A stretch of 64,000 bases of DNA, from the NCBI GenBank assembly GCA_037974965.1, contig JBBPFI010000003.1:868001-932000 (forward strand), read 5' to 3'. This document shows positions 10,684 through 22,204 of this stretch, piece after piece. Source of the stretch: Dacryopinax spathularia (taxonomy: Eukaryota; Basidiomycota; Dacrymycetes; Dacrymycetales; Dacrymycetaceae). Positions within the stretch are counted from its first letter, which is position 1. Every line of letters starts with the position of its first letter. The notes under the pieces were generated by a model. That model did not search any database. It was not told the origin of the DNA and was given only the letters and a program-made list of their open reading frames with translations. Made by a program: the position numbers and the translations under genes.

Positions 10684-11136
10684 TGTGACAGTCAATGATA
10701 TCTGCGTTGCAGTTCGTGGGCCTCAGATGATGGATGATGTGGAGGTGGTACTGAGGCCGCGACGAGACGCGCTGTAGCACTCGCTCAGTCCGGAAGCTGT
10801 TCCGCATCATGTGATCATTGTAGCCCACAGCTATTTTCGGCGCTCAACTCGTTAAAGTCGTCCGAATTTAAGATTTCTTACCCATGTCATGACCGTGCAC
10901 ATCTGAAACACAGCGGGCGGGCAATATCACTCTTCGCTACCCCATATTTCAGCAGCAATATTGTCGTGGCTCCAGCAGTATGGTCATCTTCTCCATCGTC
11001 GACGGGATTTCCGGTAACAAACTGATCCCGCATCCCCCGGGACCAGTTCCGGTTTTTTCTTAAAGCGAGGTTGGCCCCTTTGTCGAGTGGGCAAGAGTAG
11101 CTCGCCGTCCACCTTTGCCACTCAGAGACAAAATCA
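10684..11136. promoter_or_regulatory. Divergent intergenic region in island
   Basis: This separates the small orphan gene (minus) from M2 (plus). One motif-like run (GGGACCAGTTCCGG) lies near 11039-11052. Nothing else is recognised; the minus open frame 10887-11258 overlaps the M2 start and was not kept. Confidence 0.3.
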
Positions 11137-11658
11137 ATGGCGCCCAGGAAACCACCTCCACCGTACCACCCGAATACGACCAGCAGTATGCCGGCCCGGT
11201 CCATCTGTCCGCGCGCCGCGCCGACCCGTCCACCCTCGCAGCCACCCCCCTCTCTCAACCCCGAGGCTATGCTGGAGGCTCAAGAGGAGGGCCTGGTACG
11301 GTCATGCCATGAAGTGCGTAGTCAGGACTTGCACCTCTCATACAAGGGACTCACCAGTCTTAAGCGATTGCGAGACAGCATAGCGCATTCAGTCGGCATA
11401 CGGCTGGTGTCTGGACAACTGACGCGATCCCTCGTCCGGCATGTTGTACAGACTGCTTGCGGGGCACTCCTGATTTTTGGTATCGCAACAATCATCCCCA
11501 TTGCGCTACTCTACGACGCGCTGCGATATATCGGCTACTGGATGCACCGAGGTATATCCGAGGGTAAACCCCAATTGACTTCCGCGGAATCTCGGTTTTT
11601 GTACTTAGGTGCAGCTTTTGCCGCTATACTGCTCCTCGCCAACGTCAACTTTGTATAG
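11137..11658 (+). CDS. Small two-helix membrane protein, family M copy 2
   Basis: A single open frame of 173 residues as drawn. The N-terminal 60 residues are Pro/Arg-rich. Then come SGQLTRSLVRHVVQTACGAL, LLIFGIATIIPIALLYDALRY, the loop WMHRGISEGKPQLTSAESR, and the last hydrophobic helix FLYLGAAFAAILLLANVNF close to the C-terminus. This is the same plan as copy 1 on the opposite strand, and the two flank the small orphan gene. The segment around 11297-11360 contains GTACGG and CACCAG, so a short intron cannot be excluded, although the simple join breaks the frame. The function is unknown. Confidence 0.65.
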   Translation: MAPRKPPPPYHPNTTSSMPARSICPRAAPTRPPSQPPPSLNPEAMLEAQEEGLVRSCHEVRSQDLHLSYKGLTSLKRLRDSIAHSVGIRLVSGQLTRSLVRHVVQTACGALLIFGIATIIPIALLYDALRYIGYWMHRGISEGKPQLTSAESRFLYLGAAFAAILLLANVNFV

Positions 11659-12160
11659 CCATGCAACCCTGTTTCTAAATAATCATCCTGGTATGGGCGC
11701 TCATGTTCACGGCTAGTTTAGAGTGTTTTTTTCCCCTCTGTGACTGACTACCGTATTTGTCACGGGGAAACAAGGCAACCACAGTGATTCGCATCTTGCA
11801 GCCCTACCTCGTGAAAGGAAGAACATACGTGGGCCGAGACCTTCACCTAAGGGAAAGAGGCCTATTCAGCACAACTTCCAGATAGATCAGAGAGCCGGAC
11901 CGGCTTTAAATGGTGGGTACGAATATGCCGGGCCGAACATTGACCATCCCGAATTTCCGGCAAGTCTTTTTTTTCGGTCCGGTAGGTCTAGAGGCCTTTG
12001 GAGCGGTTTGCTCTTGGGAGATGCAAGGAACTTTAGCTCACAATGGTCCTACGATTTAGCATGCAGCTAGTTATGTAAGGACAGAACAACATGTAACACA
12101 CCCCTTACACCGAACAGTTCTCAACGCGCTGTGCTGCTAGTACCCGGGGTATAATCACAT
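11659..12160. other. Island intergenic DNA
   Basis: This lies between the stops of M2 (plus) and gene A (minus). It has a few motif relatives, such as CCGGACCGGC near 11893, GCCGGGCCGAAC near 11928, and a T-rich patch (CTTTTTTTTCGG) near 11965. No gene is seen. Confidence 0.3.
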
Positions 12161-15100
12161 TTAGGCGAGGTCACCTTGCTCTTGGATATCCCTCTCCAAT
12201 GCTTCCCTGATTTGACCAAACGACGCCAACAGGCTACTCAACTCATCCCGCGTTTCGGCGATGCCCATGCTCCGAGCCGCTCCAGGCGGATGAGTGAAAG
12301 TAGCGTCCAGCTTATCGCCTTTTTTAGTCCACTGCAGCAGGGTATGTCCGCGGCGCTCAGCGTCTTGAAGAATGTCCTCCGTAACTGCCGAAGTTTGCAA
12401 ACGCCGTCGCTTGGGACTGGGAGGCGGAATAGCCGCGCTGACAGTAACATATGGAGCGGGAGGAATGTGTGTAGACGGCTCCACCGCATGCACCGTGACG
12501 TCGCCCATGCTGGAAAACGCTGCTGCATCGCTGGCAGACTGTGCCTCATTCCAGCCATCCATCCGACCGGAAATGGAGGGTCCAACTGCTGGACCGGTCC
12601 TCTCTGGTGGGAAATGTCAACAGAACTTTTGCCTAGATATGGACATAAGTGGCCTACCTATGTTGGCAGATGATGACTGTAGGTCCGCATCAGCATCAGC
12701 TGAGACCTCGGGGTAGGTAGAGGAATCCAATGCATGCACGTCTGCCGGAGGGGCGTGCCAGACTTCCTCAGAGGGATTGTCCACAATCATAGGGTCTAGA
12801 ATATTAAACAGATGAGGCCGACATGCCTGAGGGGCGGCTCACCGTCGTCAATATGGGTATCAGGGAAATGAGGCACTCCGTCAATTCCACCTATCGCTGA
12901 GTGGGCATGTGTTGGAACTTCAGGCCTGCCCACGGTGGTCGACAGCGGCTCCAACCTGTTGACGGACGGACGGGCAGGCTCCAATTGAACCAGGGGGGCT
13001 TTCAAGAGCGTCATGTCACCTAAGGTAAAAGGGTATCAGTACGGTCCTCCACCTCTGAGATGGATATCCCTACTTCTTTCGGCTGCTGACGATTCCACTC
13101 CACGGATATTCCCCCCTGTTGGTCCATGCGGGAAGCCGGATGGATTCGTAGACGCATCCGACCCAGAGGCAGCGGGCGGTTGGCCCGCAACCGAATTGTC
13201 AGCTTCCAGTCGACTGATTCTCCCGGGGCTGGGACCAGCCAGCGGCCCAGAGGCGGATGTAGCAGCGTTGGTTGGAGGCGGGGCACCGTTTCTGGTAGAA
13301 AATGTCGGCCCGGAGATGGGCGGGTTATCTTCAATCGGGCCGCTGGCTGAAGGAGAGGCCAGGGCTAAGTGTACATTCGCAGCTGGCTCTTTTACTACAG
13401 CAATAAGAACGGCTCATCCACCTCACAGCGATTGACATACCAGCTGTGGAGCGTGTTTCGGTCGCTTCCTCTTCTCCTTCTGTCTGCTGAGTCTGCACAG
13501 GTGCTTCTGAGATGGGCACCTGTGACAGAGCTGTCGCTCCTCTTGTGCCTCCTGTCGGCCCGCTGTCCGTGCTGTCCCCAGGCCGAACCACACTCGTTTG
13601 CGTCACTATGATGTCGTTAGCATATACCATCGATCGCAACCGCCGGAATGTGACTCACGGCTGGGCACTGAAGGGGGTCTACGGACTTCGTTGTCCGTGG
13701 GGATTGAAGCAGGGATCTGGACTTGGTTGTCCGCCGGTGCGGAGACCGTAATGCGGACTGACCCGCCTTGCAGCGGCAGCGCCACCGTACGTGCGGCAGG
13801 GGATGGGAACGGCAGAAGACCATTATGATCTTCCGAGTCCTGAAATGGCTGTAGACCTTCGATGACAGGGTATGCCCCACTCGCGGTATCGAGGTATGCG
13901 TCGTCACTCGTCGTCTGGAGTGGCACGAATACGTCTTCTCGGCCCACCTCCCTATGTTCAGCTGGTCCATCTCCCTGCGAACCCTGTGCCTCCTGTCGTG
14001 CCGCTGCCTCCGACGATAATGCGAACGGATTTTGGAGAACAGGGCGGGGGTTCGCCGTTACCGCCTGTTTTCTTGATCGGAGTGGTCGGGCCGCTGGAGG
14101 ACCTGCTGCTTTTGGCGGCGCTTCCTGAACAGGCATCTCGATGTTTGCTGGCTCTGGCCACATATCTTCTGGAACCCGCGCCTGCAGCCTTGGGCGAAGC
14201 CATTCCTTGCCAAATGGCATTTGGGCACCTTCTCCTTTCAAAGCCTTCACGAACTCATCTATGAATGTCACCTCGGCGTTGCTAAGAACGCCGAATGTCG
14301 GGCAGGCGTAGCGATACCACGCTCGACCGATGTTTAGCTGAGGCAGCAATCAGCGAGCCTGGAAAAAGTGGATGAGCACTCCACCCACCGCACGAATTAC
14401 ATCGCTATGTTTGATGTTCTTTCTGTTGTCCTTTAGCTTGTGCGTGCCTTCTCGAACGTACGCCACGGCCTTCGGTGCGAAAAGCCGGGCCGGAATACCG
14501 GTCCGAAGGTCTGGGGTGGTGGCCTTGCCCTTGTTCCACTCAGGGAAGTAGTCTATACTTCCGAGAGCGGCGATGTCTTCACGTTTCAGGCGCCTGGACG
14601 ATCGGGGATACATGTCGCCCCACTGTGTTTCCAAGTCCAGAAATACTGCATAGATCGCACGCATGTCATGGGTGACTTCGTTCGCTTTCTTTGATGCCAT
14701 CTTTGTCAGTTCGTTCTGAAGACTGGATGTCAATGCTGCACTGTCCTCATCTTCGTTGTGCTTACCAGAACAGTCACAAACGGGCTGATCCAGGACCGAA
14801 ATTCCATAATGTCGCCGTCGAGTAAACGGGGGGACCGAGTCAAAGGCGGAAACTTGGCTATGATGTTACTTAGAGGGCCGGGCTTTGCCTTCTCCCGTGA
14901 GATTGATGCCTGAAACGTTGTGGTGCCCACCGGACCAGGCTGGTCTCTCACAAAGTCAGGGCGGTCTTCCACCTGGTAAGCATCGTTGGTGGCTAGAGCT
15001 TCATCGTCGAGAATCGAATACAACGCCCGAATTTCGTCCTTCCACGGCTCCGGGATCTCGATTTCTGTCTTGTTCATCACCTTGATTATAGCCCACTAGT

Positions 15101-15789
15101 AACGACTCAGTCTGGTTGTTCAAGTACATGAAATAATGGTGCGTACGGCCTGTCCCTCAACCTCTTTACACCAACTGACGATATCTTCCCGTGGGTCTGT
15201 GCGTGCGGGCCTACCCATGACCATCTCCCGCAATACCAGCCAAGCCGTACCGCTGACCAAGCCGCATATAACTTTTTCCCTGTCAGATTTGAAAATGAAA
15301 ACAGGACGCGGGGCCATGCGTGCTGCCCGAGACCAGGTCATGTCGGCCAGAATCATGTCGAGTGCCGTCCTCGTCTTCGTGACCATTTCCACACAATCAA
15401 GATCCAGTTCAAAAGGAAGCCCGATATTCTTCACACTACGAACCCAAGTAATCCAATCGACGAACGCAGTGTCGATAGCTGGAGTAAAGCGGAGCTTCTT
15501 CTGCAAGAAGGCCGTCATCAGAATGCGCTGTCTCACATCAATACATTGACAGGAAATCGGCCCAAAAGCCTACCCAGCCACCCATCGATTCACCGAGAAA
15601 AGCCTTTTTCTGGGGTCGTGATGCACTCCTGTCTGGTAGTTCTCGTTGCCAGTACTTTCTGTAATCGGCCTCGAGTTTCCCCTCAATTTGGCTGGACGAC
15701 AACCCCTCGCTTTCTGACTCTGTCTGCGAAGAGATGGGAGTGGTCATCAAGCTTAGCAACGACGGTGGTTCTAGTGCCTGGAGAGCCAT
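12161..15789 (-). CDS. Orphan family member A (multi-exon, W-x-RY-x-CP motif)
   Basis: The proposed start is the ATG at 15789, matching the other members; an upstream in-frame ATG near 16026 would run through motif-rich DNA. Exon 1 is 15574-15789. The 46-base intron 15528-15573 follows GGW in phase 0, the same place as in B and C. Exon 2 has FLQKKLRFTP, FVDWITWV, then a GLVSGTAWLVLREM block with RPAR. The next exons hold an EPWKDEIRALYSILDD helix, LLDGDIMEFRSWI, YAVFLDLETQWGDMYP and AWYRYACPTFG (about 14320). A long Pro/Ala/Ser-rich tail follows with several further small introns between 13640 and 12560, not resolved individually. The end is LASFGQIREALERDIQEQ, a short helix. No known domain is recognised. 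Confidence 0.6.
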
Positions 15790-16332
15790 ATTGCCAGTGC
15801 GACGTAGTTGGTCGTTTGTGGAAGGAAGGGCGGCTTGCGTTGTCCGCTTTGGCCTATGGGCGGCACCAGCTTCCGGAAGCAGGTGGAACTGCTCCCGCGG
15901 ATGGAAAAACACCCGGTACCGGCCCGGAAAGCAAACGATATTCCGGCCCGGCCTCCTTCCAGTTTCGGCCCGGACATTCGGAGATAACCTATACTCTGCA
16001 AATGCTGCAGGGCTTGCAATATCCATCACACATTAGGAAGGCCTGCATTACAGACCGCAATTACAGCCAAAATCGCAAATCGGAAGCACAACACATAGAC
16101 ATTACCTTGTCATCCTTGATGTCTAGTGCCAACGGTAGAGATTGTCTATGTGAGTTAGTGAAATCGAGGCCGGTAAACCGGCCCGGCATGAGGAATACGG
16201 GTCTGGCATGTGAAAGTATTGGACAGTTAAAAGCCCCATTCCGGCTCCCTTATTTTCACCCGATGGGAATTGACAATCCGCAACAGAGGCAACCGTTCGT
16301 ATATGCACGGTAGCGAAAGGAAGAATGCATTA
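15790..16332. other. Island intergenic DNA, motif cluster
   Basis: This lies upstream of gene A and downstream of Z1. It is dense in CCGG motifs, for example CCGGTACCGGCCCGG near 15913, GATATTCCGGCCCGG near 15939, TTTCGGCCCGGACATTCGG near 15963 and GCCGGTAAACCGGCCCGGC near 16169. Some of these fall in an open frame continuing upstream from gene A, but I read that part as non-coding. Confidence 0.4.
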
Positions 16333-18200
16333 CTAACGCCGGTTACGAACATAGTCGCGGACCAAAAGCAAGGCAGAATGTGCATGCCCCATCACACTGG
16401 CCAGCTCCCGTCGAACGTGTTGAGCTTGTCCGCCGGTGGCGGAAGCCCATTTTCCATCAGGTCCGAGCTCCTCGAAAGCATTATCTAACTTGTCCTCCAC
16501 ATTCTTGATTGTTTGTAGGACCTCCATTGCCGTTGCCGAGGGCGCAGCGGTGTCCTTCTGCAGCCATTCCGCCGGTCGTTTCGTGTTGACCTGAGGGGGA
16601 TTGTCTTGTTCCCATCTGTCAGATACCTAAACGTATAGAGTCGACAGGAGACGTACCAGTTCTACGGCTTGGCTGGGCCATGGGGCGCGAAAGAGGCAGC
16701 GGGGACGGGCTTCTTGTGAGATCCACGACATCCTCAACCTTCGGGGCCGGTACCTTGAGCTTAGGAGCCTTGGTAGCCGAAGGTAGGGAGCTGTGATACG
16801 CTGGACGGCTCCACTTTCTAACAGCCTCGGTTTGCTCCGTCTCATTCCGATACAACCAACCCATAACGGTTTTCACAAAGTAGGCGTCGTATACCGGTGC
16901 CTTGCTCGACTCGCCGCTGCCGGTCCTGGGATCGCCTACGTTCTCGTATATGAAAGAGCCCACCAATCTTCTCAGTAATGCACTTACCGTGTTTAGTGTC
17001 CTTCCGTTTTCTGGTTATTCTATCCTCGGGCCGCTCCCAATGATTCACAGGTACTACACACTGGTCACCAGTAGCTCATTCCCCACCCAGTCGGTACTCA
17101 CTTCCACAGTAGTTGCGATTGAAGAACAGACAGCCTCCCTTGCCCTTGTGACACTTGAAGCAGGCCGAATTGGGAAATCGTACGCAGAGGCGATGTATGC
17201 CAGCTTTGGTTGTACTCGGCTCGTTATAACAGCCTTCACACGCGTATTCGCGGACTGCCAACTGTTGCAGAACGTTAGCAATTCAGCAAGGACGAAGGAT
17301 GGCGGTACGGACCAAGACATCCCGTTCCAACGAACTATTGATTACACGGACATATCCCAGTTTCTCGACTTCGTGGATAGTCGGGCCGGGCTCCTCACTC
17401 ACATCATAGATAACAGCACCATATGGGCAGACGCATCGAACACGATCCACACCTTCAAGGAGTCGATTAGAATGCGTGGGATACCCGTCCAGGAGGTGCT
17501 CGTCGAAGTCGTAAACGACCACGCTGGGAGCTTCCGGCTTTCCTTTCCCTTTGGAGGATGCCGTAGCCTGCGTGACTTGATGCGCCCAGGCTGCCACCTT
17601 CCAGCTTGTCAGGGGGACGGGTTGCCTGCTGGAGGTGGCACGGGTAGACCGCCTGGAACTAACCGAGGTCTTCTTTGGGAGGCGTTCGCTGAGCGACTTC
17701 CTGCGAGTAGCAAGTACGGTTTTCTGGGATTTCGGCACGACCAGATCATCCTCTGATGTGGTGTACTCGTCGCCGTCGTCATCACTGGACTCGGCTTGAT
17801 CCACATAGATGTCGTCATCCTCGTCCTCGTCGTTTGCGTTTCCTTTCTTCCGCCTAGCCGACCTGTCATCTGGACGAGCCCGGGGTGTTGCTTTCAACGG
17901 ATACAGTAGGTGAACAATGTCGCGTTCGCCTAAGGTATGGGTAGGGTAAGTTCTCCCGCCGATTATGAACGCTTCGTCGATGTCGTTCGAGGAGTGTGAG
18001 CAGTGGAAGAGCGGGGTGGAGTCCGAGTGAACAGGAGGATGGACACGACTGGCCGTTGCTTCCGCTTCCAGAAGGAGTGAGTATGGCAACATCGCCGTAA
18101 ACGGGGGTGGAGCGCATCCATAGCGCTCCTGGAGCTCCTGCGCGCTTTGCAAGATTTCGATCAACGCATCGCAAAGCTCTTTCGGATAGGAGAGCGACAT
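16333..18200 (-). CDS. Cys-rich orphan protein Z1
   Basis: Start MSLSYPKELCDALIEIL at 18200. Exon 1 runs to about 17325. It is acidic in its middle (DEDEDDDIYVDQAESSDDD), then basic, and ends CPYGAVIYDVSEEPGPTIHE with YVRVINSSLERDVL. Exon 2 (about 17272-17095) encodes a likely zinc-binding module: YACEGC, then HRLCVRF, SACFKCHKGKGGC and NRNYC. Exon 3 carries VPVNHWERPEDR, and the next carries YFVKTVMGWLYRNE and AVRKWSRPAY. The C-terminus (about 16550-16333) is a helix-rich end, MEVLQTIKNVEDKLDNAFEE. Each block recurs in the same order in Z2. The C-x2-C...C...C-x2-C-x5-C spacing suggests metal binding, but no named finger family fits. A nuclear role is only a guess. Confidence 0.6.
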
Positions 18201-18227
18201 GTCCGCGTATCGCGCAATGATATCATT

Positions 18228-19943
18228 CTACTCACGCTGAGTGCCAAACCCCTTGAAACAAGATGGAAGGACGTACCAGTGGCGCTAGATCTCTCAGCCA
18301 CTTCTGAGCCTCAACCTTACCACCTGTAGGGCAGGGCTCCATGGATGTCGCTACCGCGATCGAATGCGGGATGAACAGGCCGAGATCTGCGGGTAGACCA
18401 TCGGACCGGAATTCCGGCCTTCTAGGTATTTTGAACGGGACCTGTGGCATCCTTTCCACGTCGTCCCAGTTCAGCTTTGGCTGCTCCACCGAAGAGACTT
18501 GAACATAGGCATGGAACTGGGCGAATACGCGGACGAATGCATTCAGGGTGTCGCACGAGTCCACTCGTCCGTTGCACACTGCCCTAGCGATGATATTCTG
18601 CTCAACGTATTCAGTTACACATTCCGGTCCCTCATGTCACACATACCACCGGTTCGGCGGTCTCCTTCATCCATTGTTCTGATGACCTGTCTTTGGAACG
18701 TACACCAAACCATGAACATTTCTTCAGATCTTCCAGTGCGCGGGTTATACTCCTAGTCGATCGCTCAGGTTCTGCCAACAAAGCTTTTAGTAGATCGTGC
18801 AGATGACAGGGCACGGAGTCGATTGTCTGGAGGAACTCGGGAGCAATGTATTCTTCCCATTCGACCTGTTTGAATACGGCGGGGAATCGATGACGAAGGT
18901 GCCACAAGGCATAGCGCAGATCGTCACGGAGCGCGGGACCCAAAGGCACCCGGGCCGCACGCCAAGCCTTCATCACATACTTCTGCGAGAGACTAAGGCT
19001 CCAATCGATTGAGCAGTTGTGAAGCACTCACGAGATATCTGGATAAAGCCTGGGCGGGCCTTTTGGCCGCATCCCCTACTCCAACTGACGATTCCAGCAT
19101 TGCGAGCTCTATTCGAGGTACCATATCTCCGATTAGGGCATACTCCGCAGCTTTCGTTCGGTTCTGCGAAATGTCGAAAGGATGTTTCACGTCATGATCA
19201 ATGTTGCTAGATCGAGGCACGTGGGTAAACTCGACAATATTGCGGGTGGCTTTTGGTGGTAAAACTGGCTGTGGTGTCCTCGATGAGAAGTTAGGTGCGG
19301 AAGGCGGTCCAGGAGTTTCGGCCCGGGATTCCGGGACCAACGGTAGCTCAGGCTGAGGCGTGGAAACGCGATCGAGGACTTGCGGAACGCTTGTGCCGGC
19401 CCGAACAGAGGGAGAACGGGGTCTGCTGGAGTGTTCGGTATCACCGACATCTGCCTTTGAAAAGGCAGATGTCGGCTGCTCTGCAAGGACGCTCGATGCA
19501 GCGGCCAGTTGTGTTAAATCCGGGTTGCCCAAGTGCTCCTTCGGGCAACTAGCCTTAAGCCGTTCGGCCATTCGTACCGCCTCTGCATCTACACCCTCTA
19601 CTCCATCCCACATTGCGTCCGCAGGTAGCCAACCAAAAAAGTCCTGACGTGTCGAGACAAAAGTCCACCAAATGGCGTAGGATCGTCGTTTGGGTCCATC
19701 CCAGGATCCATCCTCCGTGAACTGTCGCACGAGTTCCGCCTGTAAATTCAGAATTAGCGGAGGATACGTGTCTGCACACTCGCCTACCCATGCACCGTTG
19801 CTCCCTTCGGCCCACTCCACGAAGCTGCCCGCTTCCGCGGGATATTCGGCCCATTCTTGTAGTCTTGCAGCCCAGAGTTCGCCTTCCGGTACGAATGGTG
19901 GAAAGCCGGAATTCAGGGCGCCATCCGTAGGTATGTTGGTCAT
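18228..19943 (-). CDS. Orphan protein W between Z1 and Z2
   Basis: Start MTNIPTDGALNSG at 19943. The first exon (to about 19030) has an aromatic-rich N-terminal region (LQEWAEYP, SFVEWAEGS, IWWTFVSTRQDFFGWLP). A disordered Pro/Ser linker follows that contains island motifs (TTTCGGCCCGGGATTCC at about 19316). It ends in a PAQALSRYL helix. The second exon continues LSLSQKYVMKAWRAARVP, ALWHLRHRFPAVFKQV and CHLHDLLKALLAEPERS. The third has VFAQFHAYVQVSS, PHSIAVATSMEP and AQKWLRDLAPL. After the 40-base intron 18237-18276 (GTACGT to CACTCAG) the frame ends RE-stop at 18228. No paralogue or known domain was recognised. Its 3' end lies within 30 bases of the Z1 start. Confidence 0.5.
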
Positions 19944-20177
19944 TGATGCTCCCTGGTGTTCACAGCAGCGTTGTGCAGAGGAAAGCGGGTTGGACATGCA
20001 TTTTCGAAACTGTGACCTGACACGGAAGCAGAAAAGACCCGTCTTTCCGAGCTCCGGCCCGATACAACATATAATATGTCCGCGGCTTTGTTTCCGGGTC
20101 CATCTGCCTGTGTCCGTGAGCACAGGCCGCTCCACACTGGTCGCACCTTCTGTAGACGTCTGTCACCACTATCCAAC

Positions 20178-21335
20178 ATGGCCCTTCCCTCACTGTCTTA
20201 TGCCAAGACTATGGATGAAGCCTCGGAATGCGGCTCACTTGTCGAAGAAGTGCCACCGGAACTTGTTCCTCCGACAGGTAACCTTCTTCCGGCAGCTCGG
20301 GAGCACCTGGTCCAGCTGGTTTGTCCTTGGCTTCCCGTCTTATACGACCTTTCCGTCGGACAGCCGCCCACCATCGTGGACGTAGAGCGAGACGGCTTTG
20401 TACGCATCACTAACCATGGCTTGGGGGACAAGGATTTGTTGGTTCGTTGGAGTGCCCCGCCCCCTTGTAACCTCATCTGACTTCCCTCCAGGTTGCAACG
20501 GAGCGGTTCGGTTGCCATTTCTGCGAAATAACACCGCGACCTCAGAAATACGGCCTTCGGCGGGTTTGTGTACGGTTCGTTACACACCACTGCTGGAAGG
20601 CGACCACACGCGGTGAGCGTTCTACATTCCACAACAACATATATGCTTTCAGTGGGTGCCTTGATATCGTCATTACACGCGTGTTAACATTGCCCAGTCC
20701 CAGTCGAGCATTGGGAGCTCCTCGGTGATCGTACTCCTGCCCATCGATCATGGCACCGGAACTTGGAAGCGGACAAGCGCCTGTACGGTGCAGTATTCGA
20801 AACTACGGTCCTCGCTTGGCTGTACCCGGAACGACCTGGCATGCCTAGCCGCGATGAACGGGTGAAGAAGTGGCCTCGAACGAATTTGCGCCGCCTGTAC
20901 GCAGCGTCTGAGTACAAAGGACACGAACGCTGTCGATCAAGAGAAGGTCATTCAAGCTCTGAAGAGGTCTCGGTTTCTTACTGTGATGCCAAGTTTTCTT
21001 CTTGCTCCCCGGCTGGCCTTACCTTGCATACAGATCCCTCGCCTTCCGCAGGTCCGTCCACCGGCCACACACGAACCATCCCCCTTCCCCCTTCACCGCC
21101 ACCGGCCAAACCGAATGATGATCACGACCTTTCTGAACGGCTCTCGATCGTAATCACAGATCTCAAGCAGATCGTGACCCGTCTCTCCATCGGAGGCGAT
21201 CTTTACCAGGCGGGTCCGGAGGCTACCACCGAAATTCTCGCGCTCGTGTCCATTGCCGCAACATCGGCAGATGCCGTTCTAGAGGAGTTGAAGGAGGCCA
21301 TCCTGATCACAACTTCCGAAATTCATTCCGAATAA
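20178..21335 (+). CDS. Cys-rich orphan protein Z2, paralogue of Z1
   Basis: Start MALPSLSYAKTM at 20178. Exon 1 ends CPWLPVLYDLSVGQPP, DGFVRITNHG and KDLL, aligning with Z1. An intron follows (GTTCGT to CCCTCCAG, ending about 20491). Exon 2 gives ERFGCHFCEI, YGLRRVCVRFVTHHC and WKATTR: a shorter version of the Z1 Cys module, keeping the first C-x2-C and the C-VRF-C core but lacking the last Cys pair. The next exons give VPVEHWELLGDR, LYGAVFETTVLAWLYP and RVKKWPRTNLRRLY, parallel to Z1. The C-terminal helix (RLSIVITDLKQIVTRL) also corresponds. It is divergent from gene W and convergent with gene B. Confidence 0.6.
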
Positions 21336-22204
21336 AACCTCCTACTATGTCAACCAGATCTTTTTCATAGTAATAAGATGAAAGCAGGTATGGATACTCC
21401 ACCCAGCTTCCGGCTACAGAATATCGGACCGTCCTGTCCTTGTTGTGGAGGCGTTCCGGCCGTAATTTCGGCCGCTGCCATCTTCCCGCCGGAATGGAAC
21501 CATTACCAGACCAGCCTTTATTGTCCCACCATTCGCCATTTGGCAAATTTGAAGGACCAATCAGCAATGGCAGACCAGTGGGAGCAACCATTTATCTCAG
21601 CAACAGATGCAGAAGCCTTCCCGGTAAGTCCGCTTGCTGTCACCAGAAAAGGTTGCCAGGAGCCTTCCTGTACAGACAACTGGAAAAAAGATGTATTCTG
21701 TGAATGGCTATTCAGTTTGACAGGGTGAATACTGCACAGGCGCCACAGCATTAGGGCCATAGTAATGGATTAGTGGCCAAACCAATATTCCTTACTTGGG
21801 CGCATAAGAAACTATATTGAGGCAAAGTGGCCATGATCAACCATACATGGAGCGAAGGGAGAACCTTGTGCAATGCTATAGCCAAGGGGACTGCGATGAG
21901 GATATGGTCGGTGTGAAGCAAACGGTCAGGCCGCTCAGGTGGTCGGGCCGGATTTCCGGCCCGAATAAAGGTCAGCGGGAAAACCGGATGGGAAGCCGGG
22001 CCTAGAAAAAGACACCGTCCTTGTCTCCGGGCGCTTTGAATAATATGTGGGCGAGACTTCAGGATTTGGGGGTGGGAAGAAGGTCAAGCGATGTTTGCCA
22101 GTGAGGACACTACTAGAGACGGCTGCGGATGCGTGTCAGAATTGCCTGGTAATTCACAGTTCACGGAAATTCTACCGTAGACCAGTAAAACGAGCCGCTA
22201 CAGT
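21336..22204. other. Convergent island intergenic DNA with a near-perfect palindrome
   Basis: This lies between the stops of Z2 (plus) and B (minus). At 21943-21964 there is a 22-base palindrome with one mismatched pair: left arm TCGGGCCGGAT, right arm TTCCGGCCCGA. It is the cleanest copy of the island motif. A second relative, TTCCGGCCGTAATTTCGGCC, lies near 21455. No gene is supported here. Confidence 0.5.

Noticed and set aside
15790-16026. Extension of gene A to an upstream ATG
   Set aside because: The added frame runs through clustered island motifs and has no counterpart in B or C, whose starts align with 15789.
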